Assembly (NCBI GenBank): GCA_902622665.1
Contig: CACNQV010000002.1
Span: 57,220 to 121,219, forward strand
Origin: an uncultured Candidatus Actinomarina sp.
GTDB taxonomy: Bacteria > Actinomycetota > Acidimicrobiia > Actinomarinales > Actinomarinaceae
Direction of reading: 5' to 3'
Length of the DNA stretch: 64,000 nt
Shown: piece after piece, positions 1-7,926 of the stretch
Layout: every line of letters begins with the position of its first letter
Position numbering within the stretch: the stretch's first letter is position 1
The notes under the pieces: model-generated
What the model saw: the letters and a program-made list of their open reading frames with translations, nothing else
What the model was told of the DNA's origin: nothing
Database searches by the model: none
Program-made: the position numbers and the translations under genes

Positions 1-15
1 AGGAGTATCTTTGAC
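1..15 (+). promoter_or_regulatory. RF2 programmed +1 frameshift site
   Basis: The window opens with AGGAGTATCTTTGAC. This is the known prfB recoding signal: a Shine-Dalgarno-like AGGAG, a 3-nt spacer, then CTT TGA C. In the upstream frame the ribosome would meet CTT followed by the TGA stop at 12-14. Slipping +1 gives GAC at 13-15, which starts the long RF2 frame. In the known mechanism, low RF2 favours the shift, giving autoregulation. The upstream frame cannot be verified because the window starts here. Confidence 0.8.
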
Positions 16-1047
16 TTTGAAAATAAAGCAAAAAAGTTAAAAGATTTAAATATTGAAATAAATGATAAAGACTTTTGGAACAACCCACAACGTGCTCAAA
101 AAGTCTCTATTGAAGCATCATCAATAGAAAAATTGATTTCTTCTTTAGAAGATTTAGAAACAAATTTATCAGATATTAGAGAATTAATAGAAATTACTGG
201 TGAAGATAATTTAAATGAAAATGATTTTTCAGAAGAACTAAAAAACTTTGAAAAAATGATTGAGGAGATTGAGAATGAGGCTCTATATTTTGGAGAATAT
301 GATGACCTTAATGCTGTGATAACAATTAATGCTGGCGCTGGTGGGGTTGATGCACACGATTGGGCAGAAATGTTGTTAAGAATGTATACAAGGTTTTTAT
401 CTAGTAAAGATATGAAATACCAAATTGAGGAAATTTCTCAAGGTGAAGAAGCAGGTATAAAATCTGCATCTATCAGAGTAGATTCATATAGAGCGTATGC
501 AACTTTGGAGAGTGAAAGAGGAGTCCATAGGCTCGTTAGGATAAGCCCCTTTGACAGCAATAAAAGAAGACATACTAGTTTTGCCGGTGTAGATGTGGTT
601 CCACTAATCGAACATAATGAAGAAATTATAATTCAAGATGATGAAATTAGAATAGATGTATATAGATCGTCCGGTGCAGGTGGTCAGCATGTGAATACAA
701 CTGATTCTGCAGTAAGAATAACTCATATTGAATCTGGTATTGTGGTTGCTTGCCAAGCTGAAAGATCACAATTACAAAATAAAAATAGAGCTCTCGAATT
801 ATTAAAGACAAAACTAATTCTTAAGAAAAAAGAAGAAGAGCTTCTTAAAATTAATAATATAAGAGGAGATCAACATGAGGCTGGTTGGGGTCGGCAGATT
901 AGATCATATGTATTACAACCTTATCAACAAGTGAAAGACGCTAGAGGCAATACTGAAGTTGGCAATGTCGCAAATGTTCTTGACGGTGACATTTCCATAT
1001 TTATCAAAGAGTATCTAAAATGGCGAAGACAGGGAATAAATGATTAG
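1..1047 (+). CDS. prfB: Peptide chain release factor 2 (5' partial, after the frameshift site)
   Basis: RF2 reads UAA and UGA stop codons and triggers peptide release on the ribosome. The SPF specificity motif of RF2 is encoded at about 544-552 and the catalytic GGQ at about 679-687 (context SSGAGGQHVNTT). The frame is open from base 1, and the first codons (RSIFDFENK..., then DFWNNPQRAQKV) match the usual RF2 N-terminal domain, so the first in-frame start-like codon (TTG at 133) is not the true start. The true start and about 25 codons lie upstream of the window. Base 1 falls on the classic RF2 +1 frameshift signal (separate entry), so the full protein needs a frameshift. The gene overlaps ftsE by 8 nt. 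PrmC, encoded at 48140, is the expected methylase of the GGQ glutamine. Confidence 0.95.
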   Translation, partial: RSIFDFENKAKKLKDLNIEINDKDFWNNPQRAQKVSIEASSIEKLISSLEDLETNLSDIRELIEITGEDNLNENDFSEELKNFEKMIEEIENEALYFGEYDDLNAVITINAGAGGVDAHDWAEMLLRMYTRFLSSKDMKYQIEEISQGEEAGIKSASIRVDSYRAYATLESERGVHRLVRISPFDSNKRRHTSFAGVDVVPLIEHNEEIIIQDDEIRIDVYRSSGAGGQHVNTTDSAVRITHIESGIVVACQAERSQLQNKNRALELLKTKLILKKKEEELLKINNIRGDQHEAGWGRQIRSYVLQPYQQVKDARGNTEVGNVANVLDGDISIFIKEYLKWRRQGIND

Positions 1048-1717
1048 TTTAAAAAATGTTTCTTTAGTTTTTCAAGGTGGAAGTGTCGCCTTGTCGAATA
1101 TTACGACAAAAGTAAATGAAGGTGAGTTTGTTTATTTAATAGGACATTCTGGAAGCGGTAAATCTTCTTTTTTAAAACTACTTTATAAAGATTACATTGC
1201 TACAAAAGGTGAAATTGAGGTTGCTAATATCGATGTTTCTAAATTGCCAAAATGGAAAACCCCTTTGCTTAGAAGAAAAATTGGTATTGTAACCCAGGAA
1301 CCACAATTGCTGGAAAATAGAAACACTTTTGAAAATATTTCTTTTGCTTTAGAAGTTATGGGAGCTTTGCCTGAAGAGATTGACGCAAAAACTAATACAC
1401 TACTTGACTTAGTTGAGTTAAACGATTGTGCTTACAAGTATCCTGGACAATTATCTGGCGGTGAGCAAACTAGAGTAAGCATAGCAAGAGCATTAGCAAA
1501 CAATCCTGTAGTTTTGCTTTGTGATGAGCCAACTGGAAATCTTGATCCAGATTTAAGCAGCCAGATTGTGTCATTGTTAGAAAAAATAAATAGAGCAGGA
1601 ACCACTGTAGTAATGGCAACTCATGACTCCTCAATTGTAAATAGAAGAAAAAAAAGAGTATTAGAACTTTCTGATGGAAAGATTGTACGAGACGAATCAG
1701 ACGGAAGCTATATTTGA
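1040..1717 (+). CDS. ftsE: Cell division ATP-binding protein FtsE
   Basis: FtsE is the cytoplasmic ABC ATPase of the FtsEX complex, which controls peptidoglycan hydrolases at the division septum. The 225-aa protein has all nucleotide-binding motifs: Walker A GHSGSGKSS (about residues 35-43), signature LSGGEQ (138-143), Walker B VVLLCDEP (157-164) and a switch histidine in MATHD. The ATG at 1040 overlaps the end of prfB by 8 nt. ftsX follows directly, and then the M23 hydrolase that FtsEX probably activates. Length and order are typical of actinobacteria. Confidence 0.95.
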   Translation: MISLKNVSLVFQGGSVALSNITTKVNEGEFVYLIGHSGSGKSSFLKLLYKDYIATKGEIEVANIDVSKLPKWKTPLLRRKIGIVTQEPQLLENRNTFENISFALEVMGALPEEIDAKTNTLLDLVELNDCAYKYPGQLSGGEQTRVSIARALANNPVVLLCDEPTGNLDPDLSSQIVSLLEKINRAGTTVVMATHDSSIVNRRKKRVLELSDGKIVRDESDGSYI

Positions 1718-1724
1718 GGTATTG

Positions 1725-2600
1725 ATGGGTAAATTTTCTTACGTCTTAAAAAATACTCTGTTAAATATGAGAAGAACCCCACTTCTTGTATTTGCCACAA
1801 TTATTGCTGTTTTAGTTTCAAGCTTTCTTGTATTTACAACTTTGTCCGCAAGATCTATTGTTGAAAATAATACCGTTCGTTGGCAAAATGGAATTCACGT
1901 TGTGGTTTTTCTCGATGACAGAGTTACTACTACTGCACATAAACAATTAGAAACATCATTAGAAGATTATCCAGAAGTAAGGACTGTAGATTATTTTTCT
2001 AAACCAGAGGCAGAAGAAGAGTTTAAAGTTTTATTTAAAGATCAGCCAGAACTTTTGGCTGAAGTAGATTATGAAATTTTACCTGCATCATTAAGAATAA
2101 ATTTAAACGATCCATCAAACTATAAATTAATTATTGAAAGACTTCAAGGGAATCCAGCTGTAAAAGATATTAGAACGTCAGGTGAAGCAATTGAGAGGCT
2201 TCTGAGCCTCACGGACACACTTGTTATATCGGCTTCAGCATTTGCATTACTTATTGGTTTTGCAGCTTTTATATTAATTATTAATACTTTAAGACTTGCT
2301 GCATACTCAAAGAAAAAAGAAATTAAAATAATGAGGCTTATTGGTGCTTCTTCAACTTACATTAGATTACCTTTCATATTTGAAGCTGTAATAGAATCTT
2401 TAATTGGAACTAGTATTGCAGTTGGTTTTGGCTGGGCTTTAATAGAATATTCTAAAAATTCTGTAGTTGCAGATAGTATTTTTGACATAAGAATATCTGA
2501 TGATTATTTGATATTTTTGACACTTTCATTGTTAATGTTTTCTCTTATTTTTGGATTGTTCGCCTCATTTGTTGGTATTAGGAAAGCCTTAAATGATTAA
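1725..2600 (+). CDS. ftsX: Cell division permease-like protein FtsX
   Basis: FtsX is the membrane partner of FtsE. It passes ATPase conformational changes to an extracytoplasmic loop that contacts a hydrolase or its activator. I chose the ATG at 1725 (MGKFSYVLKNTLLNMRRTP, 291 aa) because GAGG lies 5-7 nt upstream and family members begin this way. An in-frame ATG at 1674 inside ftsE would add 17 unlike residues. One membrane segment lies near the N-terminus (LLVFATIIAVLVSSFLVF), then an external domain of about 150 residues, then three C-terminal membrane segments, as in the family. It overlaps the next gene by 8 nt. Confidence 0.93.
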   Translation: MGKFSYVLKNTLLNMRRTPLLVFATIIAVLVSSFLVFTTLSARSIVENNTVRWQNGIHVVVFLDDRVTTTAHKQLETSLEDYPEVRTVDYFSKPEAEEEFKVLFKDQPELLAEVDYEILPASLRINLNDPSNYKLIIERLQGNPAVKDIRTSGEAIERLLSLTDTLVISASAFALLIGFAAFILIINTLRLAAYSKKKEIKIMRLIGASSTYIRLPFIFEAVIESLIGTSIAVGFGWALIEYSKNSVVADSIFDIRISDDYLIFLTLSLLMFSLIFGLFASFVGIRKALND

Positions 2601-3966
2601 AAAAATTACGATACTAATAACTCCCATTTTTCTTTTTACTTCTTTTTTGTTTCCAAATGATTTGAGTGCAATTACCGCAGAAGATAGATTAATTGAGGTC
2701 GAAAAGCAACTCCAAGCAATAGCCGAACAAATAAGTAAATATGAAGGTGAAAGAACAGACTTAGAAAAGGCAATAATTGCAAATGATAAAGATCTTGCAC
2801 AAGTTAATAGTGAATTAGCCGAAGTACAAAGCAGGCTGGCTGTTGTTGAAAGAGAGTTAGAAAAAGCATTGGAAAATTATGATTTTACATTAAATGATCT
2901 GAAAGTAGTTCAGGAAAATATAGTTAATGAACAAATCAAACTTGGAAAAATTAAAAATGAGATTTCTGAAGTAACTGATGAATTACTTGAAACGCAAAAA
3001 AAATTATTAGTAGCGGATGAAGGACTTCAAGAACAAGCAGTAAGTCTATATATTAATGGAGTTATGAGCCCCACAACTGCATTGTTTATTGAACTAGATG
3101 AATTATCAAATTTTCTAGTTGCTTTAGGCTATGCATCTACTGTTGTTGATTCAGCGTATGAAATAGTAGAGCAGTTAAACGCACTTGAAAAACTAGCATC
3201 TAATCAAACAGAATTCTTGACTCAACGTGAAGATGAAAGAGTTGAAATAGTTGAAAATTTACAGAATGAAGAGGAACGCAAAAATGAAATCTCAATTGAA
3301 GCAGAAGAGTTTGCTGAAGATGTTGAAGAAAAAAAAGACGCAGTTGAGCGTGAGAAAAAACTTGTTGAATCTAAAAAAGCCCAAGTTGTTAGAGCTAGGC
3401 AGAATGCACAAAATTTATTAAGTCAGGCAAATAAAGAACTTGAAAAATTAGATAAAGAACATGCTGATCTAGAAAAATTAGAAGATGCAATACAAGCAGA
3501 TATTGATAGATTAAGTAGCTCTGGAGGTGTTGCTCCTAGCCAACTTTCTTGGCCAGTTACCACGGGATATGTATCAAGTGGTTATAAGTGGAGAAGGTTA
3601 GGAGGAACTACAAGTTTTCATGGCGCTATTGACATTGCGGCTTCGAGAGGTACACCAATAAAAGCTGCAGGTGGAGGTGTGGTAATTCTCGCAAGGTATT
3701 ACGGACTTGCCGGAAGAACTGTATTTATCGACCATGGTGGAGGCCTTACAACACTATATTTCCATATGGATAAAATTCTTGTCTCTGTAGGACAAACTGT
3801 TTTTACTGGAGATCAAATTGGAACAGTGGGAAGTACTGGAAGATCAACTGGACCCCATCTTCATTTTGAAACTAGATTAAGAAATCCAAGTTCAGCAAAC
3901 TGTTCACGCCCATATTTAGACCCTACTTCTCGAGGTAGAGTTAACCCTTATTGCTTTCTAGATTAA
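2593..3966 (+). CDS. Secreted coiled-coil M23 (LytM) peptidase, FtsEX-associated
   Basis: Predicted exported peptidoglycan endopeptidase or activator, 457 aa. It has an N-terminal signal sequence (hydrophobic residues about 5-20), a long charged coiled coil (about 28-305), a short Ser/Gly linker and a C-terminal LytM domain (about 320-430). The zinc ligands are present: H343 and D347 (HGAID) and the HLH pair at 422-424, so it should be catalytically active, unlike EnvC-type activators. The coiled coil plus M23 layout and position directly after ftsEX match the FtsEX effector class (EnvC in proteobacteria; RipC fills this role in mycobacteria with a different catalytic domain). The 8-nt overlap with ftsX supports co-translation. 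Confidence 0.9.
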   Translation: MIKKITILITPIFLFTSFLFPNDLSAITAEDRLIEVEKQLQAIAEQISKYEGERTDLEKAIIANDKDLAQVNSELAEVQSRLAVVERELEKALENYDFTLNDLKVVQENIVNEQIKLGKIKNEISEVTDELLETQKKLLVADEGLQEQAVSLYINGVMSPTTALFIELDELSNFLVALGYASTVVDSAYEIVEQLNALEKLASNQTEFLTQREDERVEIVENLQNEEERKNEISIEAEEFAEDVEEKKDAVEREKKLVESKKAQVVRARQNAQNLLSQANKELEKLDKEHADLEKLEDAIQADIDRLSSSGGVAPSQLSWPVTTGYVSSGYKWRRLGGTTSFHGAIDIAASRGTPIKAAGGGVVILARYYGLAGRTVFIDHGGGLTTLYFHMDKILVSVGQTVFTGDQIGTVGSTGRSTGPHLHFETRLRNPSSANCSRPYLDPTSRGRVNPYCFLD

Positions 3967-4397
3967 TGAAAGTATTTGCTGAAAACCGAAAAGCAAGAAA
4001 CTCATATGAGTTCATAGATTTCTACGAAGCAGGAGTTGTTCTTTCAGGACCTGAAACAAAAAGTGTACGCAGTGGCGGTGTTTCAATAGTCGATGCTTTT
4101 GCAAGCATTGATAAAGAAGAGGCGTATATCATGGAAATGAATATTGAACCATACAAATATTCTGATAATACAGATTACAATCCAAAGTCACAGAGGAAAC
4201 TTCTTTTACACAAAGGAGAGATTAAAAAACTTATCGGACTTTTGTCTCAAAAGGGCTACACGTTAATTGCAACTAAGGTATTTGAAAAAAATGGATTTAT
4301 AAAAATAGAATTAGCTTTAGCTAAAGGTAAAAAAGATTATGACAAAAGAAAGAAAATTTTAAATAAAGAACACGCAAAAGAAATTAAGAACTATTAA
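3966..4397 (+). CDS. smpB: SsrA-binding protein SmpB
   Basis: SmpB binds tmRNA and delivers it to stalled ribosomes for trans-translation. The protein is 143 aa from the ATG at 3966, which overlaps the previous stop codon (TAATG). It starts with MKVFAENRKARNSYEF, the usual SmpB N-terminus, so an in-frame ATG at 3951 is less likely. Conserved stretches include GPETKSVRSGGVSIVDAF and the lysine-rich C-terminal tail (KGKKDYDKRKK) that enters the mRNA channel. Its RNA partner, ssrA, is in the same window at 10818-11153. The 3' end overlaps the convergent ggt gene by 14 nt. Confidence 0.96.
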   Translation: MKVFAENRKARNSYEFIDFYEAGVVLSGPETKSVRSGGVSIVDAFASIDKEEAYIMEMNIEPYKYSDNTDYNPKSQRKLLLHKGEIKKLIGLLSQKGYTLIATKVFEKNGFIKIELALAKGKKDYDKRKKILNKEHAKEIKNY

Positions 4398-5913
4398 ATG
4401 CTTTTTCTGTACCAACCCTAATATCTGCCACACCAGTGAAATTTCCATCAGAGTTCTTATAAATTGTTGAAATTGGACCGTATCCACCAATAAGTTTGTT
4501 TTCAATAGAAATTTTATGCCCTTTATCTTTTAGTGTGGATAATTCAGAATCCTCTATGAATTCAAACTTAATATTAGAGGAAGTATCAGATCCAAAATAC
4601 TCAATAGTCCATCTAGGTTTTTTCATTATTTCTTCAAAACTACTTTCTTCAAGAATATAAGGAAGAATGGTTTGAGCAAGTAATTGAGGTTGATAGCGCC
4701 CACCTCTAGTTCCTGTAATAAAATCTAATGAACCATCTTTAGACCATATTGTTGGAGATAAAGTATGTAAGGGCTTTTTGTTAGGAGCTAAGCTATTTGG
4801 ATGATCTTTAATTAAATTGAATCCACACCCTCTGTTGTGAAGAAAAAACCCGTAATTCCCCACACCAATTCTGCTTCCAATACCATAAAAGTTTGATTGA
4901 ATTAATGAAATACCTAGTCCATCCTTATCAACTGCAGTCATGTAAGCAGTCCCTCCACCATGAGGGTTCGGAAAATTATATTTTCCTGAAGCATTCTTGT
5001 CAAAAAGATTTACTTTATCTTTGATATATTGATTATCAGTACCTAAAAATTTTTGATCATTGCCTTGATAATCATAGGTAATATTGTCCCTATCTGATGC
5101 AAAAATTCTATAAGACTCAATTAAGGTGTGTAGATAGTCATCTTTATTATTTATTATTTCAAAACCTTTTAGAGTACTTAGAGTTAAGTATCCTTGTGTA
5201 CTCGGCGGGCTAGTCCAACCATCGTATCCATAAATCTTTTGATGAAGTGGCTCTCTCCATATAGCTTTATAACTTGATAAGTCTTCTTTGGTTAGTGAAC
5301 CTTTTACAGAATTAGAAATCTCTTTGGCAATTTCACCATTATAAAAATATTCGAGTCCGTGCTCTTTCAGTAACTCTAAAGTCTTTCCAAGCTGAGGTCT
5401 TCTGATCAAAGTATCAATACTATAGGGTTGATTATTCCTATAAAATGAATACCCAGAGCTTTGTCCACTTAATTCTTCACTATGAATATTTAGAGAATTA
5501 AATAACTCTTTACTTATTCTGAATCCTTCATGGCAGAGGTTTATTCCAATATCTAAAATATCTTCAATTGGAATATTTCCATACTTATAACTTAACTCCC
5601 TCCATCCTGCAACAGTACCTGGAACAGTTACTGATAAAGGGTGATTTAAAGGTATCTGTACATAATTTGACAGTAAACCTTGCTCAACATTGCTGCCTGA
5701 ATAGCCAGATGCATCAAGAAAATCTGGTTTATTTTTACCTGGGACCCAAATAAGTGCAAATAAATCTCCTCCAATACCACAAGTTTCTGGGGCAACTATT
5801 CCTTGGACGAGATTTGTCAATATTGCTGCATCTACAGCATTACCACCCTTGTTAAAAATTGTTGAACCAATTTCTGTTGATAAATAGTGTGGAGAAACAA
5901 TTACATTATTCAT
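4384..5913 (-). CDS. ggt: Gamma-glutamyltransferase family protein
   Basis: Ntn-hydrolase of the gamma-glutamyltranspeptidase family, which cleaves or transfers gamma-glutamyl groups of glutathione-like substrates after self-cleavage. The large-subunit region has GGNAVDAA and a GIGGDLFALIW segment. The self-processing nucleophile is probably the Thr in HGGGTAYMTAVDKDG, about residue 322. No signal peptide is evident, so it may be cytoplasmic, as in several marine bacteria. I prefer the ATG at 5913 (MNNVIVSPHYLS) because family similarity begins there. A GTG at 5952 would add 13 hydrophobic residues, and neither start has a clear ribosome site. The natural substrate in a mycothiol-type organism is unknown. 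Confidence 0.85.
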   Translation of the reverse strand: MNNVIVSPHYLSTEIGSTIFNKGGNAVDAAILTNLVQGIVAPETCGIGGDLFALIWVPGKNKPDFLDASGYSGSNVEQGLLSNYVQIPLNHPLSVTVPGTVAGWRELSYKYGNIPIEDILDIGINLCHEGFRISKELFNSLNIHSEELSGQSSGYSFYRNNQPYSIDTLIRRPQLGKTLELLKEHGLEYFYNGEIAKEISNSVKGSLTKEDLSSYKAIWREPLHQKIYGYDGWTSPPSTQGYLTLSTLKGFEIINNKDDYLHTLIESYRIFASDRDNITYDYQGNDQKFLGTDNQYIKDKVNLFDKNASGKYNFPNPHGGGTAYMTAVDKDGLGISLIQSNFYGIGSRIGVGNYGFFLHNRGCGFNLIKDHPNSLAPNKKPLHTLSPTIWSKDGSLDFITGTRGGRYQPQLLAQTILPYILEESSFEEIMKKPRWTIEYFGSDTSSNIKFEFIEDSELSTLKDKGHKISIENKLIGGYGPISTIYKNSDGNFTGVADIRVGTEKAFNSS

Positions 5914-6010
5914 GTTTTCAATTATAAAGAAAATTTCTAATTTATTTGTCACAGAAAGTTACTTGTATAAATCGAAAGGTTATAAAATAAGTAAGCAATT
6001 AAGGAGATAA

Positions 6011-6319
6011 ATGAAAGATATAAATGCTCAAGAATATAACGAATTATTAAGTTCTGAAGCACCAGTTGTAATTGATTTTCATGCTACATGGTGCGGTCCC
6101 TGTAAAGTCTTAAGCCCTATTTTAGAAGAACTCTCAAGTGAAGTTGATGGGGTAGAGTTTGTTAAGCTTGATGTTGATCAACACCCAGAAATTGCTGGAG
6201 CAAATGGTGTAATGGGTGTTCCTACAGTTGTGATGCTTAAAGGCGGAGAAGTTAAAGAGAGATTTGTAGGCGTGCAACCAAAAGAAGTCATAAAAGAAAA
6301 AGTTTCAGCACTAATTTAA
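6011..6319 (+). CDS. trxA: Thioredoxin
   Basis: Small cytoplasmic dithiol-disulfide oxidoreductase, 102 aa. The active site WCGPC is at residues 27-31, and the cis-proline loop GVMGVPTVVM follows at about 72-81. A strong ribosome site (AAGGAGA) lies just upstream of the ATG. It begins a tight three-gene run with a small membrane protein (2-nt gap) and a glutaredoxin-like protein (2-nt gap), suggesting a redox operon. Confidence 0.95.
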   Translation: MKDINAQEYNELLSSEAPVVIDFHATWCGPCKVLSPILEELSSEVDGVEFVKLDVDQHPEIAGANGVMGVPTVVMLKGGEVKERFVGVQPKEVIKEKVSALI

Positions 6320-6320
6320 T

Positions 6321-6581
6321 TTGCTTAAATTAATTCTTTTTTTTCAAATAATTCTACTAACCCTTTTTTTAGGGGCTGGATATTTTCTATATTCAGAGTT
6401 GCAAACTTTGGCTTCTGAAGTTGACAATGCTTTAGTAGTTATTGCAGATATCCAATCTCTGTTACCTAAGTTAGAGGTTGCTGTTGATACAGTAATTTCA
6501 CTTGAGACAGCTTTTCAAAGCTTGGCAGGAATAAGTGACGTATTAACTTTATTATTAGACCCACTTCAAGGAAATTCATAA
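6321..6581 (+). CDS. Small single-pass membrane protein of unknown function
   Basis: I do not recognise a family. The 86-aa product starts at TTG 6321, two bases after the trxA stop. It has one strong membrane segment (about residues 3-25, LKLILFFQIILLTLFLGAGY), followed by a hydrophobic, acidic, probably helical stretch without cysteines. Its place between thioredoxin and a glutaredoxin-like gene, with 1-2 nt spacing on either side, suggests co-translation and perhaps a membrane-linked redox role. That function is inference only. Confidence 0.65.
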   Translation: MLKLILFFQIILLTLFLGAGYFLYSELQTLASEVDNALVVIADIQSLLPKLEVAVDTVISLETAFQSLAGISDVLTLLLDPLQGNS

Positions 6582-6582
6582 A

Positions 6583-6831
6583 ATGAAAATTGATTTTTAT
6601 ACTACTGACTGGTGTGGAGACTGTGTAAGGTCAAAAGCGCTATTAAAAAAATTAAATGTTAATTTTAATGAGATAAATGTTGATACAAATCAAGAAGCAA
6701 ATGAATTTATCAAATCTCTACAAGTTAATCAAAGAAGAATACCCACTATTGTTTTTGAGGATGGTTCTTTTTTGGTTGAACCATCAGATATTGATCTTAA
6801 AAATAAACTAAAAGAGTTGAATTATATCTGA
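6583..6831 (+). CDS. Glutaredoxin / mycoredoxin-like protein
   Basis: The 82-aa thioredoxin-fold protein has an N-terminal active site WCGDC (residues about 10-14) followed by VRSKALLKKLN, and a cis-proline motif RRIPTIVFEDG. In actinobacteria such proteins (mycoredoxins) reduce mixed disulfides with mycothiol. A MshB-like deacetylase of mycothiol synthesis type is encoded at 57563, which fits this reading. It is the last gene of the trxA run. Classical glutaredoxin cannot be excluded by sequence alone. Confidence 0.85.
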   Translation: MKIDFYTTDWCGDCVRSKALLKKLNVNFNEINVDTNQEANEFIKSLQVNQRRIPTIVFEDGSFLVEPSDIDLKNKLKELNYI

Positions 6832-6914
6832 TCCTCTTTGTTAAATCTTTTTTAATTGGTCGTAAGATATTTTAACTTATATAAAATGGCTTTAAAGAAA
6901 TTAGAAATCATACA

Positions 6915-7838
6915 ATGAAAATACTTATTTGCGATGCATTGAATAGCAAAGTTTTAGAAGAACTACACTCACTTGGTGAATGTATCGATATATCCTCATC
7001 TGAATCAAAAGAAAAAGATTTAGTTGAAGAGATTAAAGATGCTGAAATTGTAGTTGTAAGAAGCTCTACTAAATTAACAAAAGAAATAATTGAAAAAGGA
7101 GATTGTCTAAAAATAATTGCGAGGTGTGGGGTAGGAGTGGACAATATTGATATAGAGTATGCAAAATCACAGAATATCAAAGTGACCAATTCACCATCAG
7201 CTAATTTAAATTCTGTTGTTGAGCTCACTGTTGCTCTAATTATCGGTGCAGCGAGAAAAATTAGTCTTTCAGATAGTCATTTAAAAAACGGAAAGTGGGA
7301 TCGAAAAGAGTTTATTGGAATGGAATTATCTGGAAAACAACTTGGAATAGTAGGATTTGGAAAAGCAGGACGTTTAGTGTCTAAGATAATGAAAAGTTTT
7401 GGCATGACAATTGCTTTTCATGATCCTTATATCCAAGATTGGGATGGACCTGAAAAAAGATTAGAACTAGATGAATTATTAATTACTTCAGACGTAATTT
7501 CAATACATGTAATTAAAACTAAAGAAACAGTGAATTTAATTTCACAAGAAAAACTTGATTTACTTAAAAACAGCGCAATATTAGTAAATACTTCAAGAGG
7601 TGGAGTTGTAGACGAAGATTATCTAGTTGAACTTTTAAAATTAAATAAAATATTTGGCGCTGGCCTCGATGTCTATTCAGAAGAACCACCGAAAAATCTT
7701 GATAATTTTGTAGATATTAATTTAATCACCACTCCACACATAGGAGCATCTACAAATGAAGCACAATTAAAAGCTGGTATAGATACTGTAGAAAATATAA
7801 AAAAAATATTAGCTGGTGATGATTCAGTAGCTCTTTAA
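6915..7838 (+). CDS. D-3-phosphoglycerate dehydrogenase-type 2-hydroxyacid dehydrogenase
   Basis: NAD-dependent D-2-hydroxyacid dehydrogenase, 307 aa. The substrate-domain motif RCGVGVDNIDI is typical of SerA. The nucleotide-binding loop is GIVGFGKAGRLV, with the catalytic Arg in NTSRGGVVDE and the His in TPHIGAST. It lacks the C-terminal ACT and intervening domains of longer actinobacterial SerA proteins, so it resembles the short form. The likely role is the first step of serine synthesis, but other hydroxyacid substrates are possible. It follows an 83-nt spacer and may have its own promoter. Confidence 0.82.
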   Translation: MKILICDALNSKVLEELHSLGECIDISSSESKEKDLVEEIKDAEIVVVRSSTKLTKEIIEKGDCLKIIARCGVGVDNIDIEYAKSQNIKVTNSPSANLNSVVELTVALIIGAARKISLSDSHLKNGKWDRKEFIGMELSGKQLGIVGFGKAGRLVSKIMKSFGMTIAFHDPYIQDWDGPEKRLELDELLITSDVISIHVIKTKETVNLISQEKLDLLKNSAILVNTSRGGVVDEDYLVELLKLNKIFGAGLDVYSEEPPKNLDNFVDINLITTPHIGASTNEAQLKAGIDTVENIKKILAGDDSVAL

Positions 7839-7926
7839 ATTTTTAAAAAATCTGTTGTATTAGTTTTAAAAAAATACAATAATGAAAATACGAATTAGTT
7901 GTTTAGGCTGGCACCAATAACTTTTT

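Noticed and set aside
1674..1724. Upstream start for ftsX inside ftsE
   Set aside because: The extra 17 residues do not look like FtsX, whereas ATG 1725 has GAGG at a proper distance.
7855..7879. AT-rich hairpin TTGTATT/AATACAA after the dehydrogenase gene as a terminator
   Set aside because: The stem is pure A/T apart from one pair, and no U-tract follows it. It is too weak to call.
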